14,980 bases of DNA from JAZKAR01 sp040389065 (GTDB taxonomy: Bacteria > Pseudomonadota > Gammaproteobacteria > Burkholderiales > Casimicrobiaceae): contig JAZKAR010000036.1 of the NCBI GenBank assembly GCA_040389065.1, positions 1-14,980 on the forward strand, given 5' to 3'. Position 1 is the stretch's first letter. The number at the start of each line of letters is the position of its first letter. Under the pieces are notes generated by a model. The model made no database searches and was not told where the DNA came from. It saw only the letters and a program-made list of their open reading frames with translations. This document shows positions 1-6,300 of the stretch, one piece after another. A program made the translations under genes and the position numbers.

Positions 1-59
1 CTATCCGTGAGGGTGGACGAACAGTTGGTGCCGGTGTAGTTGCAAAAATTCTTAAGTAA
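1..59 (+). CDS. tuf: Elongation factor Tu, C-terminal end (partial)
   Basis: This is the last 18 complete codons plus the stop (TAA 57-59) of an EF-Tu gene that begins outside the window. The readable tail, IREGGRTVGAGVVAKILK, is the conserved end of EF-Tu domain III, in the strand that closes the second beta barrel. EF-Tu carries aminoacyl-tRNA to the ribosome as a GTP complex. The gene lies 18 bases upstream of tRNA-Trp, the usual tuf-trpT-secE-nusG arrangement. A second tuf begins at 14818, so this genome appears to carry two copies. Identity is secure from the tail sequence and context. Confidence 0.95.
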   Translation, partial: IREGGRTVGAGVVAKILK

Positions 60-77
60 TCCTGTATAGGTTACGGT

Positions 78-153
78 AGGTCAGTAGCTCAACTGGTAGA
101 GCGTCGGTCTCCAAAACCGAAGGTTGGGGGTTCGAAACCCTCCTGACCTGCCA
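78..153 (+). tRNA. trpT: tRNA-Trp (anticodon CCA)
   Basis: A complete 76-base cloverleaf can be folded by eye. The acceptor stem AGGTCAG (78-84) pairs with CTGACCT (143-149), followed by discriminator G150 and an encoded CCA (151-153). The D arm is GCTC/GAGC. The anticodon stem is TCGGT/ACCGA with loop CTCCAAA, which places anticodon CCA at 111-113. The T arm is GGGGG/CCCTC around TTCGAAA, with one G-T wobble. It decodes UGG as tryptophan. It sits between tuf and secE with 18- and 19-base gaps and no visible terminator, so it is probably excised from a longer tuf-trpT-secE-nusG transcript. Confidence 0.98.
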
Positions 154-172
154 CTTCATTTTAGGTGAAAAC

Positions 173-400
173 TTGTCATCTCCCGTCGATTCAAGCGAAA
201 GCTTGCCAAAGCAATTTTTAACTTTCTCAAAAAAAGCTTGGGGCGAAATTTATAAGATTGAATGGCCTCAAAGAGACGAAGTGACTCGTCAAGTTTTGTT
301 TTTGGCGGTAGTGATTGCTATTTTGTCGCTGTTTTTTACAGCAACCGATTTTGCTATTTTTAAAATTATTCACTACTTCTTTTCTTTGTTTCAAAGGTAA
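173..400 (+). CDS. secE: Preprotein translocase subunit SecE (short, single-membrane-span form)
   Basis: SecE clamps SecY in the inner-membrane SecYEG channel that exports unfolded proteins. The 75-residue product has the conserved amphipathic cytosolic helix with the family motif EIYKIEWPQRDE (about residues 25-36), then one hydrophobic span at about 41-57. E. coli and many Betaproteobacteria have a three-span SecE of about 110-130 residues; this one matches only the essential C-terminal part, like Gram-positive SecE. The start is TTG 173, with AGGTGA (163-168) at normal spacing; there is no in-frame ATG, and the GTG at 166 is in another frame. nusG follows after 14 bases. Confidence 0.95.
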   Translation: MSSPVDSSESLPKQFLTFSKKAWGEIYKIEWPQRDEVTRQVLFLAVVIAILSLFFTATDFAIFKIIHYFFSLFQR

Positions 401-414
401 GCTAAGGCACTTAA

Positions 415-948
415 ATGACAATGCGTTGGTATGTAATTCATGCTTATTCCGGTTTGGAAAAGAGTGTAGGTAAAGCACTTAAAGAGCGGATACGGCGCTC
501 GGAGATGAGTGAAAGCTTTGGTCAAATTTTGATTCCAACTGAAGAAGTTATAGAAATAAAAAATGGTCAAAAAACATTAAGTGAAAGACGCTTTTATCCA
601 GGATATATTCTTATTGAAATGGATATGAACGAGCAAACCTGGCATTTAGTCAAAAGTACTCCTAAAGTAAGCGGCTTTGTTGGTGGAGATGGCATAAAGC
701 CTTCGCCAATTCCTGATTTCGAAGTTAAAGAAATTCTTGATCGCATTCAGCGTGGTGTTGATAATCCCAGACCTAAAGTACTTTTTGAAGTGGGTGAAGT
801 TGTTCGTATTAAGCAAGAGCCATTTACAGACTTCCAGGGCATGGTTGAAGAAGTTAATTACGAGAAAAGTAGATTAAGGGTTTCTGTTACCATATTTGGT
901 CGCGCTACGCCTATTGATTTAGAGTTTGGTCAAGTAGATAAGTTGTAA
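415..948 (+). CDS. nusG: Transcription termination/antitermination factor NusG
   Basis: NusG rides on RNA polymerase, suppresses pausing and links the enzyme to Rho or to the ribosome (through S10). The 177-residue protein has the usual length. The NGN domain (about residues 1-110) opens with RWYVIHAYSGLEK and contains the polymerase-facing strand RRFYPGYILIEMD (58-70). The C-terminal KOW domain (about 122-177) shows FEVGEVVRIKQEPFTDFQG. ATG 415 is chosen over the second ATG at 421 because AAGG (404-407) lies 7 bases from the first and 13 from the second. It follows secE by 14 bases and almost certainly shares its transcript. Confidence 0.98.
   Translation: MTMRWYVIHAYSGLEKSVGKALKERIRRSEMSESFGQILIPTEEVIEIKNGQKTLSERRFYPGYILIEMDMNEQTWHLVKSTPKVSGFVGGDGIKPSPIPDFEVKEILDRIQRGVDNPRPKVLFEVGEVVRIKQEPFTDFQGMVEEVNYEKSRLRVSVTIFGRATPIDLEFGQVDKL
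914..942 (+). promoter_or_regulatory. Weak candidate sigma-70 promoter for rplKA, inside the nusG end
   Basis: TTGATT (914-919) and GATAAG (937-942) are separated by 17 bases, each matching the consensus at four of six positions. Transcription would begin near 949, just upstream of the proposed L1 site. E. coli has a ribosomal-protein promoter in the corresponding position before rplK, which is the main reason to list it. In AT-rich DNA such matches are common by chance. Confidence 0.22.
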
Positions 949-956
949 ATTGAAAC

Positions 957-1000
957 AGGGGGAGGGTTTGACGGCCCGTTTGTACCCATAGAGGAGCTAT
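957..1000 (+). promoter_or_regulatory. Candidate L1-binding mRNA leader of rplKA
   Basis: In E. coli, free L1 represses its own rplK-rplA mRNA by binding a leader that resembles its 23S rRNA site. Here the 53-base nusG-rplK gap holds GGGGGAGGGTTTGA (958-971), very close to the GGGAGGCUUUGA of the 23S L1 site as I recall it. GGGT (964-967) can pair with ACCC (984-987), and ACG (971-973) with CGT (977-979) in the apex. The downstream strand runs straight into the rplK ribosome-binding GAGGAG (991-996), so L1 binding would block initiation. The resemblance is seen; L1 binding is inferred. Confidence 0.55.
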
Positions 1001-1001
1001 A

Positions 1002-1436
1002 ATGGCGAAAAAGATAGTTGGTTATATAAAGTTACAAGTTGCTGCAGGTAAAGCAAATCCTAGCCCACCCATTGGTCCAGCTTTGGGGCAGCGCGGCTTA
1101 AATATTATGGAGTTTTGTAAAGCATTTAATGCCCAAACTCAAGGTCTTGAACCAGGAATGCCAATTCCAGTGATTATTACTGCGTATGCGGATAAAAGCT
1201 TTACATTTAAGATGAAAACACCTCCTGCTAGCTACTTGATTAAAAAAGCAGCTGGTATTACTAAAGGTAGTTCCAAAGCTCATCTTGATAAAGTAGGAAA
1301 ATTAACTTGGGCGCAGTGTGAAGAAATTGCAAAAACAAAGCAAACAGATTTAACTGCATCAAGTGTTGAAGCTGCTGCTCGTACTATAGCTGGTAGTGCT
1401 AAAAGCATGGGCTTAATTATAGAAGGGGAGCGTTAA
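1002..1436 (+). CDS. rplK: 50S ribosomal protein L11
   Basis: L11 binds the GTPase-associated centre of 23S rRNA at the base of the L7/L12 stalk and is needed for RelA activation. The 144-residue product (family about 142) shows the N-terminal proline-rich loop ANPSPPIGPALGQRG (residues 18-32), the site linked to thiostrepton action, then IMEFCKAFNA and the RNA-binding C-terminal domain ending in SMGLIIEGER. The start ATG 1002 follows GAGGAG (991-996). The stop is one base before the rplA start, so L11 and L1 are probably translated in a coupled way and share the control proposed at 957-1000. Confidence 0.99.
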   Translation: MAKKIVGYIKLQVAAGKANPSPPIGPALGQRGLNIMEFCKAFNAQTQGLEPGMPIPVIITAYADKSFTFKMKTPPASYLIKKAAGITKGSSKAHLDKVGKLTWAQCEEIAKTKQTDLTASSVEAAARTIAGSAKSMGLIIEGER

Positions 1437-1437
1437 G

Positions 1438-2139
1438 ATGGCTAAAATCAGTAAACGTCAGCAAGCCATTCGCGCAAAAGTAGATCGTTCAAAGCAATAT
1501 GTATTAGATGAAGCTTTGGCGCTTGTTAAAGAATTAGCTAGTGCAAAGTTTGATGAGTCAATAGACTTATCAGTTAATCTAGGTATTGATCCTAGAAAGT
1601 CTGATCAGGCTGTTAGAGGTGCCGTGGTACTGCCCGCAGGTACAGGAAAAAGCTCACGCGTAGCGGTTTTTGCTCAAGCTGAAAAAGCAAAAATAGCTTT
1701 GGAGGCAGGGGCAGACATAGTCGGCTTTGAAGATTTGGCAGAAAAAATCAAAGGTGGTTTTTTAGATTTTGATGTTGTAATTGCTACTCCTGATGCTATG
1801 CGTATCGTTGGGCAATTAGGGCAAGTATTAGGTCCTCGTGGTTTAATGCCAAATCCTAAGGTAGGAACGGTAACTCCTGATGTTGCTACAGCAGTTAAAA
1901 ATGCTAAAGCAGGGCAAGTGCAATACCGTGCTGATAAAGGTGGTATCATTCACTGTACCATTGGACGCGCTTCGTTTAATGCAGATGCATTAAAATTAAA
2001 CTTAAAAGCTATGATTGATGCTTTGATTAAAGCAAAACCAGCAGCAAGCAAGGGTGTATACGTTCGTAAAGTAAGTTTATCATCAACGATGGGTGCAGGC
2101 ATTCGTCTTGAAACTTCATCAGTTCTTGCTGCAAGCTAA
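1438..2139 (+). CDS. rplA: 50S ribosomal protein L1
   Basis: L1 forms the mobile L1 stalk of the large subunit, which helps release deacylated tRNA from the E site. In E. coli it also represses translation of the rplKA mRNA. The 233-residue product is one shorter than in E. coli. It has the L1 signature LGPRGLMPNPKVGTVT (about residues 130-145) and the paired RNA-binding regions near both ends (FDESIDLSVNLGIDPRKSDQ early, KGVYVRKVSLSSTMGAGI late). The start ATG 1438 comes one base after the rplK stop, with AAGGGGAG (1423-1430) inside rplK. It is followed by a 179-base gap holding the L10 leader. Confidence 0.99.
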   Translation: MAKISKRQQAIRAKVDRSKQYVLDEALALVKELASAKFDESIDLSVNLGIDPRKSDQAVRGAVVLPAGTGKSSRVAVFAQAEKAKIALEAGADIVGFEDLAEKIKGGFLDFDVVIATPDAMRIVGQLGQVLGPRGLMPNPKVGTVTPDVATAVKNAKAGQVQYRADKGGIIHCTIGRASFNADALKLNLKAMIDALIKAKPAASKGVYVRKVSLSSTMGAGIRLETSSVLAAS

Positions 2140-2176
2140 GTTATTAAATAATAAATTGTTTGAAAAATTTGAAGGC

Positions 2177-2290
2177 GTAAGGTAGGGTTTCTATCTTGCA
2201 CCGTCAAAGACCGTAGGAGACGTAGGTCTTAAAATAGTTTTTATCCTACGCAGATGGTGGAACTCGAAAGCCAACGAGTTCATTTTCACC
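2177..2290 (+). promoter_or_regulatory. L10 leader (autoregulatory mRNA element of rplJL)
   Basis: This region folds like the known L10 leader, to which the L10-(L7/L12) complex binds to repress rplJ and rplL. An upstream hairpin pairs 2177-2185 with 2191-2199. The binding stem is CACCGTC (2199-2205) with GATGGTG (2253-2259), then an asymmetric internal loop AAAGAC/CA of the conserved kink type, then CGTAGG (2212-2217) with CCTACG (2245-2250). The latter encloses a small hairpin AGAC/GTCT (2218-2221/2226-2229) and TTAAAA. A second hairpin, GAACTCG (2260-2266) with CGAGTTC (2275-2281), follows. Position and structure agree with the E. coli element. Any promoter for rplJ was not convincingly seen. 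Confidence 0.88.
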
Positions 2291-2318
2291 TGGTTAGTTG
2301 GCAAAAAGGAGTTATGCC

Positions 2319-2843
2319 TTGAGTCTAAATATTGATAGTAAACAGCAAATTGTTGCCGAGTTATCGCAGCAGCTGTCTCAGGCTCAGGCGGTGGTGCTCG
2401 CAGAATATCGCGGTGTTACGGTTAGTGCTATGACACAGCTTCGTGCTAAAGCGCGTGAAGCGGGTGTATATTTTAGAGTAGTACGTAATACTTTGGTGCG
2501 TCGGGCTGTTCAAAATACACCGTTTGAGGCTTTGGCAGATCAAATGAGTGGTCCTTTGATATATGGTATATCTCAGGATCCAGTAGCTGCAGCAAAGATT
2601 GTTCATGAGTTTGCAAAAACAAATGATAAATTAATTATTAAAGCAGGCGCGATGCCTGGACAAGTAATGGATGCAAAAGCAATTGGTGCTCTAGCTCAAC
2701 TACCTTCCAGAGAAGTGCTTCTTGCTCAAGTACTTGGCACATTGCAGGCACCAATTGCTCAATTTGTTCGTACCCTTAATGAGGTGCCTACTGGTTTTGT
2801 GAGAGTTCTAGCTGCGCTTAAAGACATTCGTGAAGAAAAATAG
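2319..2843 (+). CDS. rplJ: 50S ribosomal protein L10
   Basis: L10 anchors the L7/L12 dimers to the GTPase centre and, with them, represses its own mRNA. The 174-residue product reads MSLNIDSKQQIVAELSQQL at the N-terminus, followed by the rRNA-binding domain (AEYRGVTVSAMTQLRAKARE, RNTLVRRAV) and a C-terminal helix that carries L7/L12. I place the start at TTG 2319 because AAGGAG (2306-2311) lies 7 bases upstream and the protein then begins MSLN as in related bacteria. A longer reading from TTG 2298 would translate through the ribosome-binding site and adds seven residues with no family support. The ATG at 2314 reaches a stop after two codons. Confidence 0.97.
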   Translation: MSLNIDSKQQIVAELSQQLSQAQAVVLAEYRGVTVSAMTQLRAKAREAGVYFRVVRNTLVRRAVQNTPFEALADQMSGPLIYGISQDPVAAAKIVHEFAKTNDKLIIKAGAMPGQVMDAKAIGALAQLPSREVLLAQVLGTLQAPIAQFVRTLNEVPTGFVRVLAALKDIREEK

Positions 2844-2866
2844 TAAATATATTTAGGAGATTTTAA

Positions 2867-3238
2867 ATGAGTGCATCCGCTCAAATCGTAGATTTAGTAT
2901 CAAATTTAACTGTACTTGAACTTTCAACACTTATTAAAGATTTAGAAGAAAAGTTTGGTGTTTCTGCAGCTGCTCCTGCAGCGGCTGCAGCTGCTCCTGC
3001 TGCTGCAGCTGCAGCGGTAGAAGAAAAAACTGAATTTAACTTGGTTTTACTTGAAGCAGGTGCTAATAAAGTAAACGTTATTAAAGTTGTTCGTGAATTA
3101 ACAGGTCTTGGTTTGAAAGAAGCTAAAGACTTAGTTGATGGCGCACCTAAAGCTGTAAAAGAAGCGATGCCTAAAGCTGATGCTGAAGCAGCTAAGAAAA
3201 AGCTTGAAGAAGCTGGTGCAAAGTGCGAAATCAAATAA
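2867..3238 (+). CDS. rplL: 50S ribosomal protein L7/L12
   Basis: L7/L12 forms the flexible stalk that recruits and activates the translational GTPases EF-Tu, EF-G, IF2 and RF3. The 123-residue product has the N-terminal dimerisation and L10-binding domain (residues 1-32), an Ala/Pro hinge (about 34-50), and the globular C-terminal domain (53-123) with the factor-binding helix containing KVVRELTGLGLKEAKDLVD. ATG 2867 follows AGGAGA (2855-2860), a strong ribosome-binding site that suits a protein needed in four to six copies per ribosome. It lies 23 bases after rplJ. The hinge DNA is repetitive, with five CTGCAG sites in 51 bases. Confidence 0.99.
   Translation: MSASAQIVDLVSNLTVLELSTLIKDLEEKFGVSAAAPAAAAAAPAAAAAAVEEKTEFNLVLLEAGANKVNVIKVVRELTGLGLKEAKDLVDGAPKAVKEAMPKADAEAAKKKLEEAGAKCEIK
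2964..3014 (+). repeat. Short imperfect repeat encoding the L7/L12 hinge
   Basis: CTGCAG occurs at 2964, 2976, 2985, 3003 and 3009, and the string GCAGCTGCTCCTGC occurs twice (2966-2979 and 2988-3001), 22 bases apart. It encodes an Ala/Pro-rich tract. The repeats are probably a by-product of a GCT/GCA/GCG alanine run, though they could let the hinge length vary by slippage. Confidence 0.8.
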
Positions 3239-3250
3239 TTCTTTAATGAT

Positions 3251-3297
3251 GAAAAGGGCTGGTGGTCTTTGATCGCCAGCCCTTTTCTTTCTTATTT
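3251..3297 (+). terminator. Rho-independent terminator or attenuator between rplL and rpoB
   Basis: GAAAAGGGCTGG (3251-3262) pairs perfectly with CCAGCCCTTTTC (3276-3287). The stem continues for five more pairs, including two wobbles, to a TTT loop (3268-3270). A T-rich but interrupted tract follows (3284-3297). It begins 12 bases after the rplL stop. In E. coli a leaky terminator in this place makes most transcripts end after rplL so that rpoBC is expressed less than the ribosomal proteins. The same role is inferred here, because no strong rpoB promoter is visible downstream. Confidence 0.85.
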
Positions 3298-3344
3298 TCC
3301 TCATATTATTGATTTATTATAGTGCGCTCTTTGGTGGGGATTGT

Positions 3345-6300
3345 ATGAGCTACTCGTTTACCGAAAAAAAACGGATTCGCAAAAGTTTTGCTAAGCGTCC
3401 AAGTATATTAGGGGTTCCATATCTTTTGGCTATGCAGTTGGATTCTTATAGGGGATTCTTGCAGGCAGATGTGTTGCCACAAGTTCGTAAAAATGAAGGA
3501 TTGCAAGCTGCTTTTAAGTCTGTATTTCCCATCGAAAGCCATTCAGGAAATGCTCGGTTAGAGTTCGTTGAATACTACATGAATACGCCTGTGTTTGACG
3601 TGGTTGAGTGTCAGCAGCGCGGTACAACTTATTCAGCTCCTCTAAGAGCTAAAGTTAGATTGGTATTGCTTGATAAAACTGTAAGCAAACCTACAGTAAA
3701 AGAAGTCAAAGAACAAGATGTGTATATGGGTGAAATTCCACTCATGACAGATAATGGATCATTTGTAATTAATGGTACTGAGCGTGTTATCGTCTCACAG
3801 CTTCATCGTTCGCCAGGTGTGTTTTTTGAACATGATAGAGGTAAAACCCATTCATCAGGCAAGCTTTTATTTGCTGCCAGAATAATACCATACAGAGGAT
3901 CTTGGCTAGATTTTGAGTTTGATCCTAAAGATATTCTTTATTTTAGAATTGATAGACGCAGAAAAATGTTAGGCACTACGTTGCTTAAAGCGTTAGGTTA
4001 TAATTCTGAACAAATATTAGAAGAATTTTTTAATTTTGATACCTTTCGCAAAGCTGGCGAAAATGTTGAAATGTTATTATTCCCTGAAAGATTAAAAGGG
4101 GATTTAGCTAAGTTTGATATTGTTGCAACAGATGGTAAAGTATTAGTCCAAAAAGATAAGCGCATTTCAGCTAAACATATTCGCGATATTTTAGCCTCAG
4201 GTTTGCAATACATAGTTGTGCCTGAAGACTATTTAATTGGTCGTTCGCTAGCTAAAGACGTAATAGATACCACAACAGGAGAGGTGCTAGCATTAGCTAA
4301 CCAAGAGTTAACTGATGGACTGTGGGAAAGATTAAAAGAATCAGGTGTAAATGAATTAAAAACTTTATATACAAATGATTTAGATCAGGGAGCCTATATC
4401 TCCCAAACGCTTAGAATAGATGATATCGTTGATCAAGCAGCAGCTCGCACCGCTATTTATCGCATGATGCGTCCTGGTGAACCACCCACAGAGGATGCTG
4501 TTGAGCAGTTATTTAATGGTTTATTTTTCTCTGAAGATAGATATGATTTATCTGCAGTAGGGCGAATGAAGTTTAACAGACGCTTAAGTCGTGAAGAGCT
4601 AACAGGATCAGGCACACTTAGTGTTGCTGATATTATCGGTGTAATTAAAATTCTTGTGGATTTACGAAATGGACGCGGTGAAATAGATGATATCGATCAT
4701 CTAGGAAACCGTAGAGTGCGTTCAGTAGGCGAGCTTGTTGAGAATCAATTTCGCAGTGGATTAGTACGATTGGAGCGAGCAGTAAAAGAACGCTTGGGTC
4801 AAGCTGAATCAGAAAACTTGATGCCTCACGATTTAATTAATGCAAAACCAATTTCGGCTGCAATTAAAGAGTTCTTTAGTTCGAGCCAATTATCCCAGTT
4901 TATGGATCAAACCAACCCTCTATCTGAAATCACACATAAAAGACGTGTTTCAGCTTTAGGCCCAGGAGGTCTTACTCGCGAACGAGCCGGATTTGAAGTT
5001 CGAGATGTCCATCCAACCCATTACGGTAGAGTTTGCCCAATTGAAACTCCTGAAGGCCCAAATATTGGCTTAATTAATTCATTGGCTTTATATGCTCGTA
5101 CCAACGAATATGGTTTTCTAGAAACAGCTTATAGAAAAGTAACTGATGCTCGTTTAACAGATAACGTAGAATATTTATCAGCTATTGAAGAAGGCAATTT
5201 TGTTATTGCGCAAGCAAATGCAAAGGTAGATGACAGTGGTAACTTGCAGGATGAATTAGCTTCCTGTCGTTTTAAAAATGAATTTACATTGTCTTCTCCT
5301 GAGAATGTGCAATACATCGATGTTGCGCCAACTCAAATTGTTTCAGTAGCCGCTTCGTTAATTCCATTTCTTGAGCATGATGATGCAAATAGAGCGTTAA
5401 TGGGCTCTAATATGCAACGCCAAGCTGTTCCATGTCTAAGAGCAGAAAAGCCCTTAGTTGGCACAGGAGTAGAGCGCGTTGCTGCCGTTGATTCTGGTAC
5501 TACTGTACAAGCAAAAAGAGGCGGACGAGTCGACTATGTTGATAGTACACGTATTGTAGTCAGAGTTAATGATGAAGAAACCATTCCTGGCGAAGTGGGC
5601 GTTGATATATATAGCTTGATAAAATATAGGCGCTCTAACCAAAATACGAATATAAATCAACGGCCTCTAGTAAAGGTGGGCGATTATATTCAACGCGGTG
5701 ATGTTATTGCAGATGGTGCTTCCACTGATATGGGGGAATTAGCGTTAGGTCAAAACATGTTTGTGGCATTTATGCCATGGAATGGTTTTAACTACGAAGA
5801 TTCTATTTTGATTTCAGAAAAAGTGGTGGCGGAAGATCGTTATACATCTATTCATATCGAAGAACTGTCGATTGTTGCCCGTGATACGAAATTAGGTTCA
5901 GAAGAAATTACCCGTGATATTTCTACATTAGGTGACTCTCAATTAAATAGACTTGATGACTCCGGCATTGTATATATTGGTGCGGAAGTCGAGGCGGGTG
6001 ATGTCTTGGTAGGAAAGGTAACGCCGAAGGGTGAAACTCAACTTACACCTGAGGAGAAACTTTTAAGAGCAATTTTTGGTGAAAAAGCTTCTGATGTAAA
6101 AGATACTAGTTTGAGAGTTCCTACAGGAATGTCAGGTACTGTTATTGATGTTCAAGTCTTTACTCGTGAAGGTATCCAAAGAGATGCAAGAGCACAGGAA
6201 ATTATTGATAGAGAGTTAAAAGAGTTTAGAAAAGATTTGAACGATCAACTGCGTATCGTTGAAAACGATAGTTTCGAACGTTTAAAAAGAGCTTTGGTAA

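Noticed and set aside
415..423. Alternative nusG start at ATG 421
   Set aside because: The AAGG at 404-407 is 7 bases from ATG 415 but 13 from ATG 421; the first is preferred, though the protein would be nearly the same.
227..478. 83-codon minus-strand open frame across secE and nusG
   Set aside because: It overlaps two conserved genes and the translation resembles no known family.
998..1003. Perfect TATAAT string next to the rplK start
   Set aside because: It overlaps the rplK start codon. The upstream TTGACG (968-973) is 24 bases away, too far for a sigma-70 promoter, and a transcript from it would lack the ribosome-binding site.
1674..1949. 91-codon minus-strand open frame inside rplA
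   Set aside because: It is antisense to a clearly real, conserved gene and has no recognisable product; it is a shadow.
2160..2188. TTGAAA with TAGGGT at 17 bases as a promoter for rplJL
   Set aside because: The -10 match is poor (three of six) and lies within the upstream hairpin of the L10 leader; transcription from it would truncate the leader.
2881..3234. 117-codon open frame on the minus strand, Ala-rich
   Set aside because: It is the antisense of rplL; the alanine codons of the hinge and the biased third positions keep the opposite frame open. It has no ribosome-binding site or family features.
3304..3320. Two TATTAT strings as a possible rpoB promoter
   Set aside because: The hexamers 17 bases upstream match TTGACA poorly. 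The region is simply AT-rich, so I do not call a promoter.
3309..3344. Upstream in-frame TTG extension of rpoB
   Set aside because: The extra 12 residues are unlike RpoB N-termini, and the best ribosome-binding site lies directly before ATG 3345.
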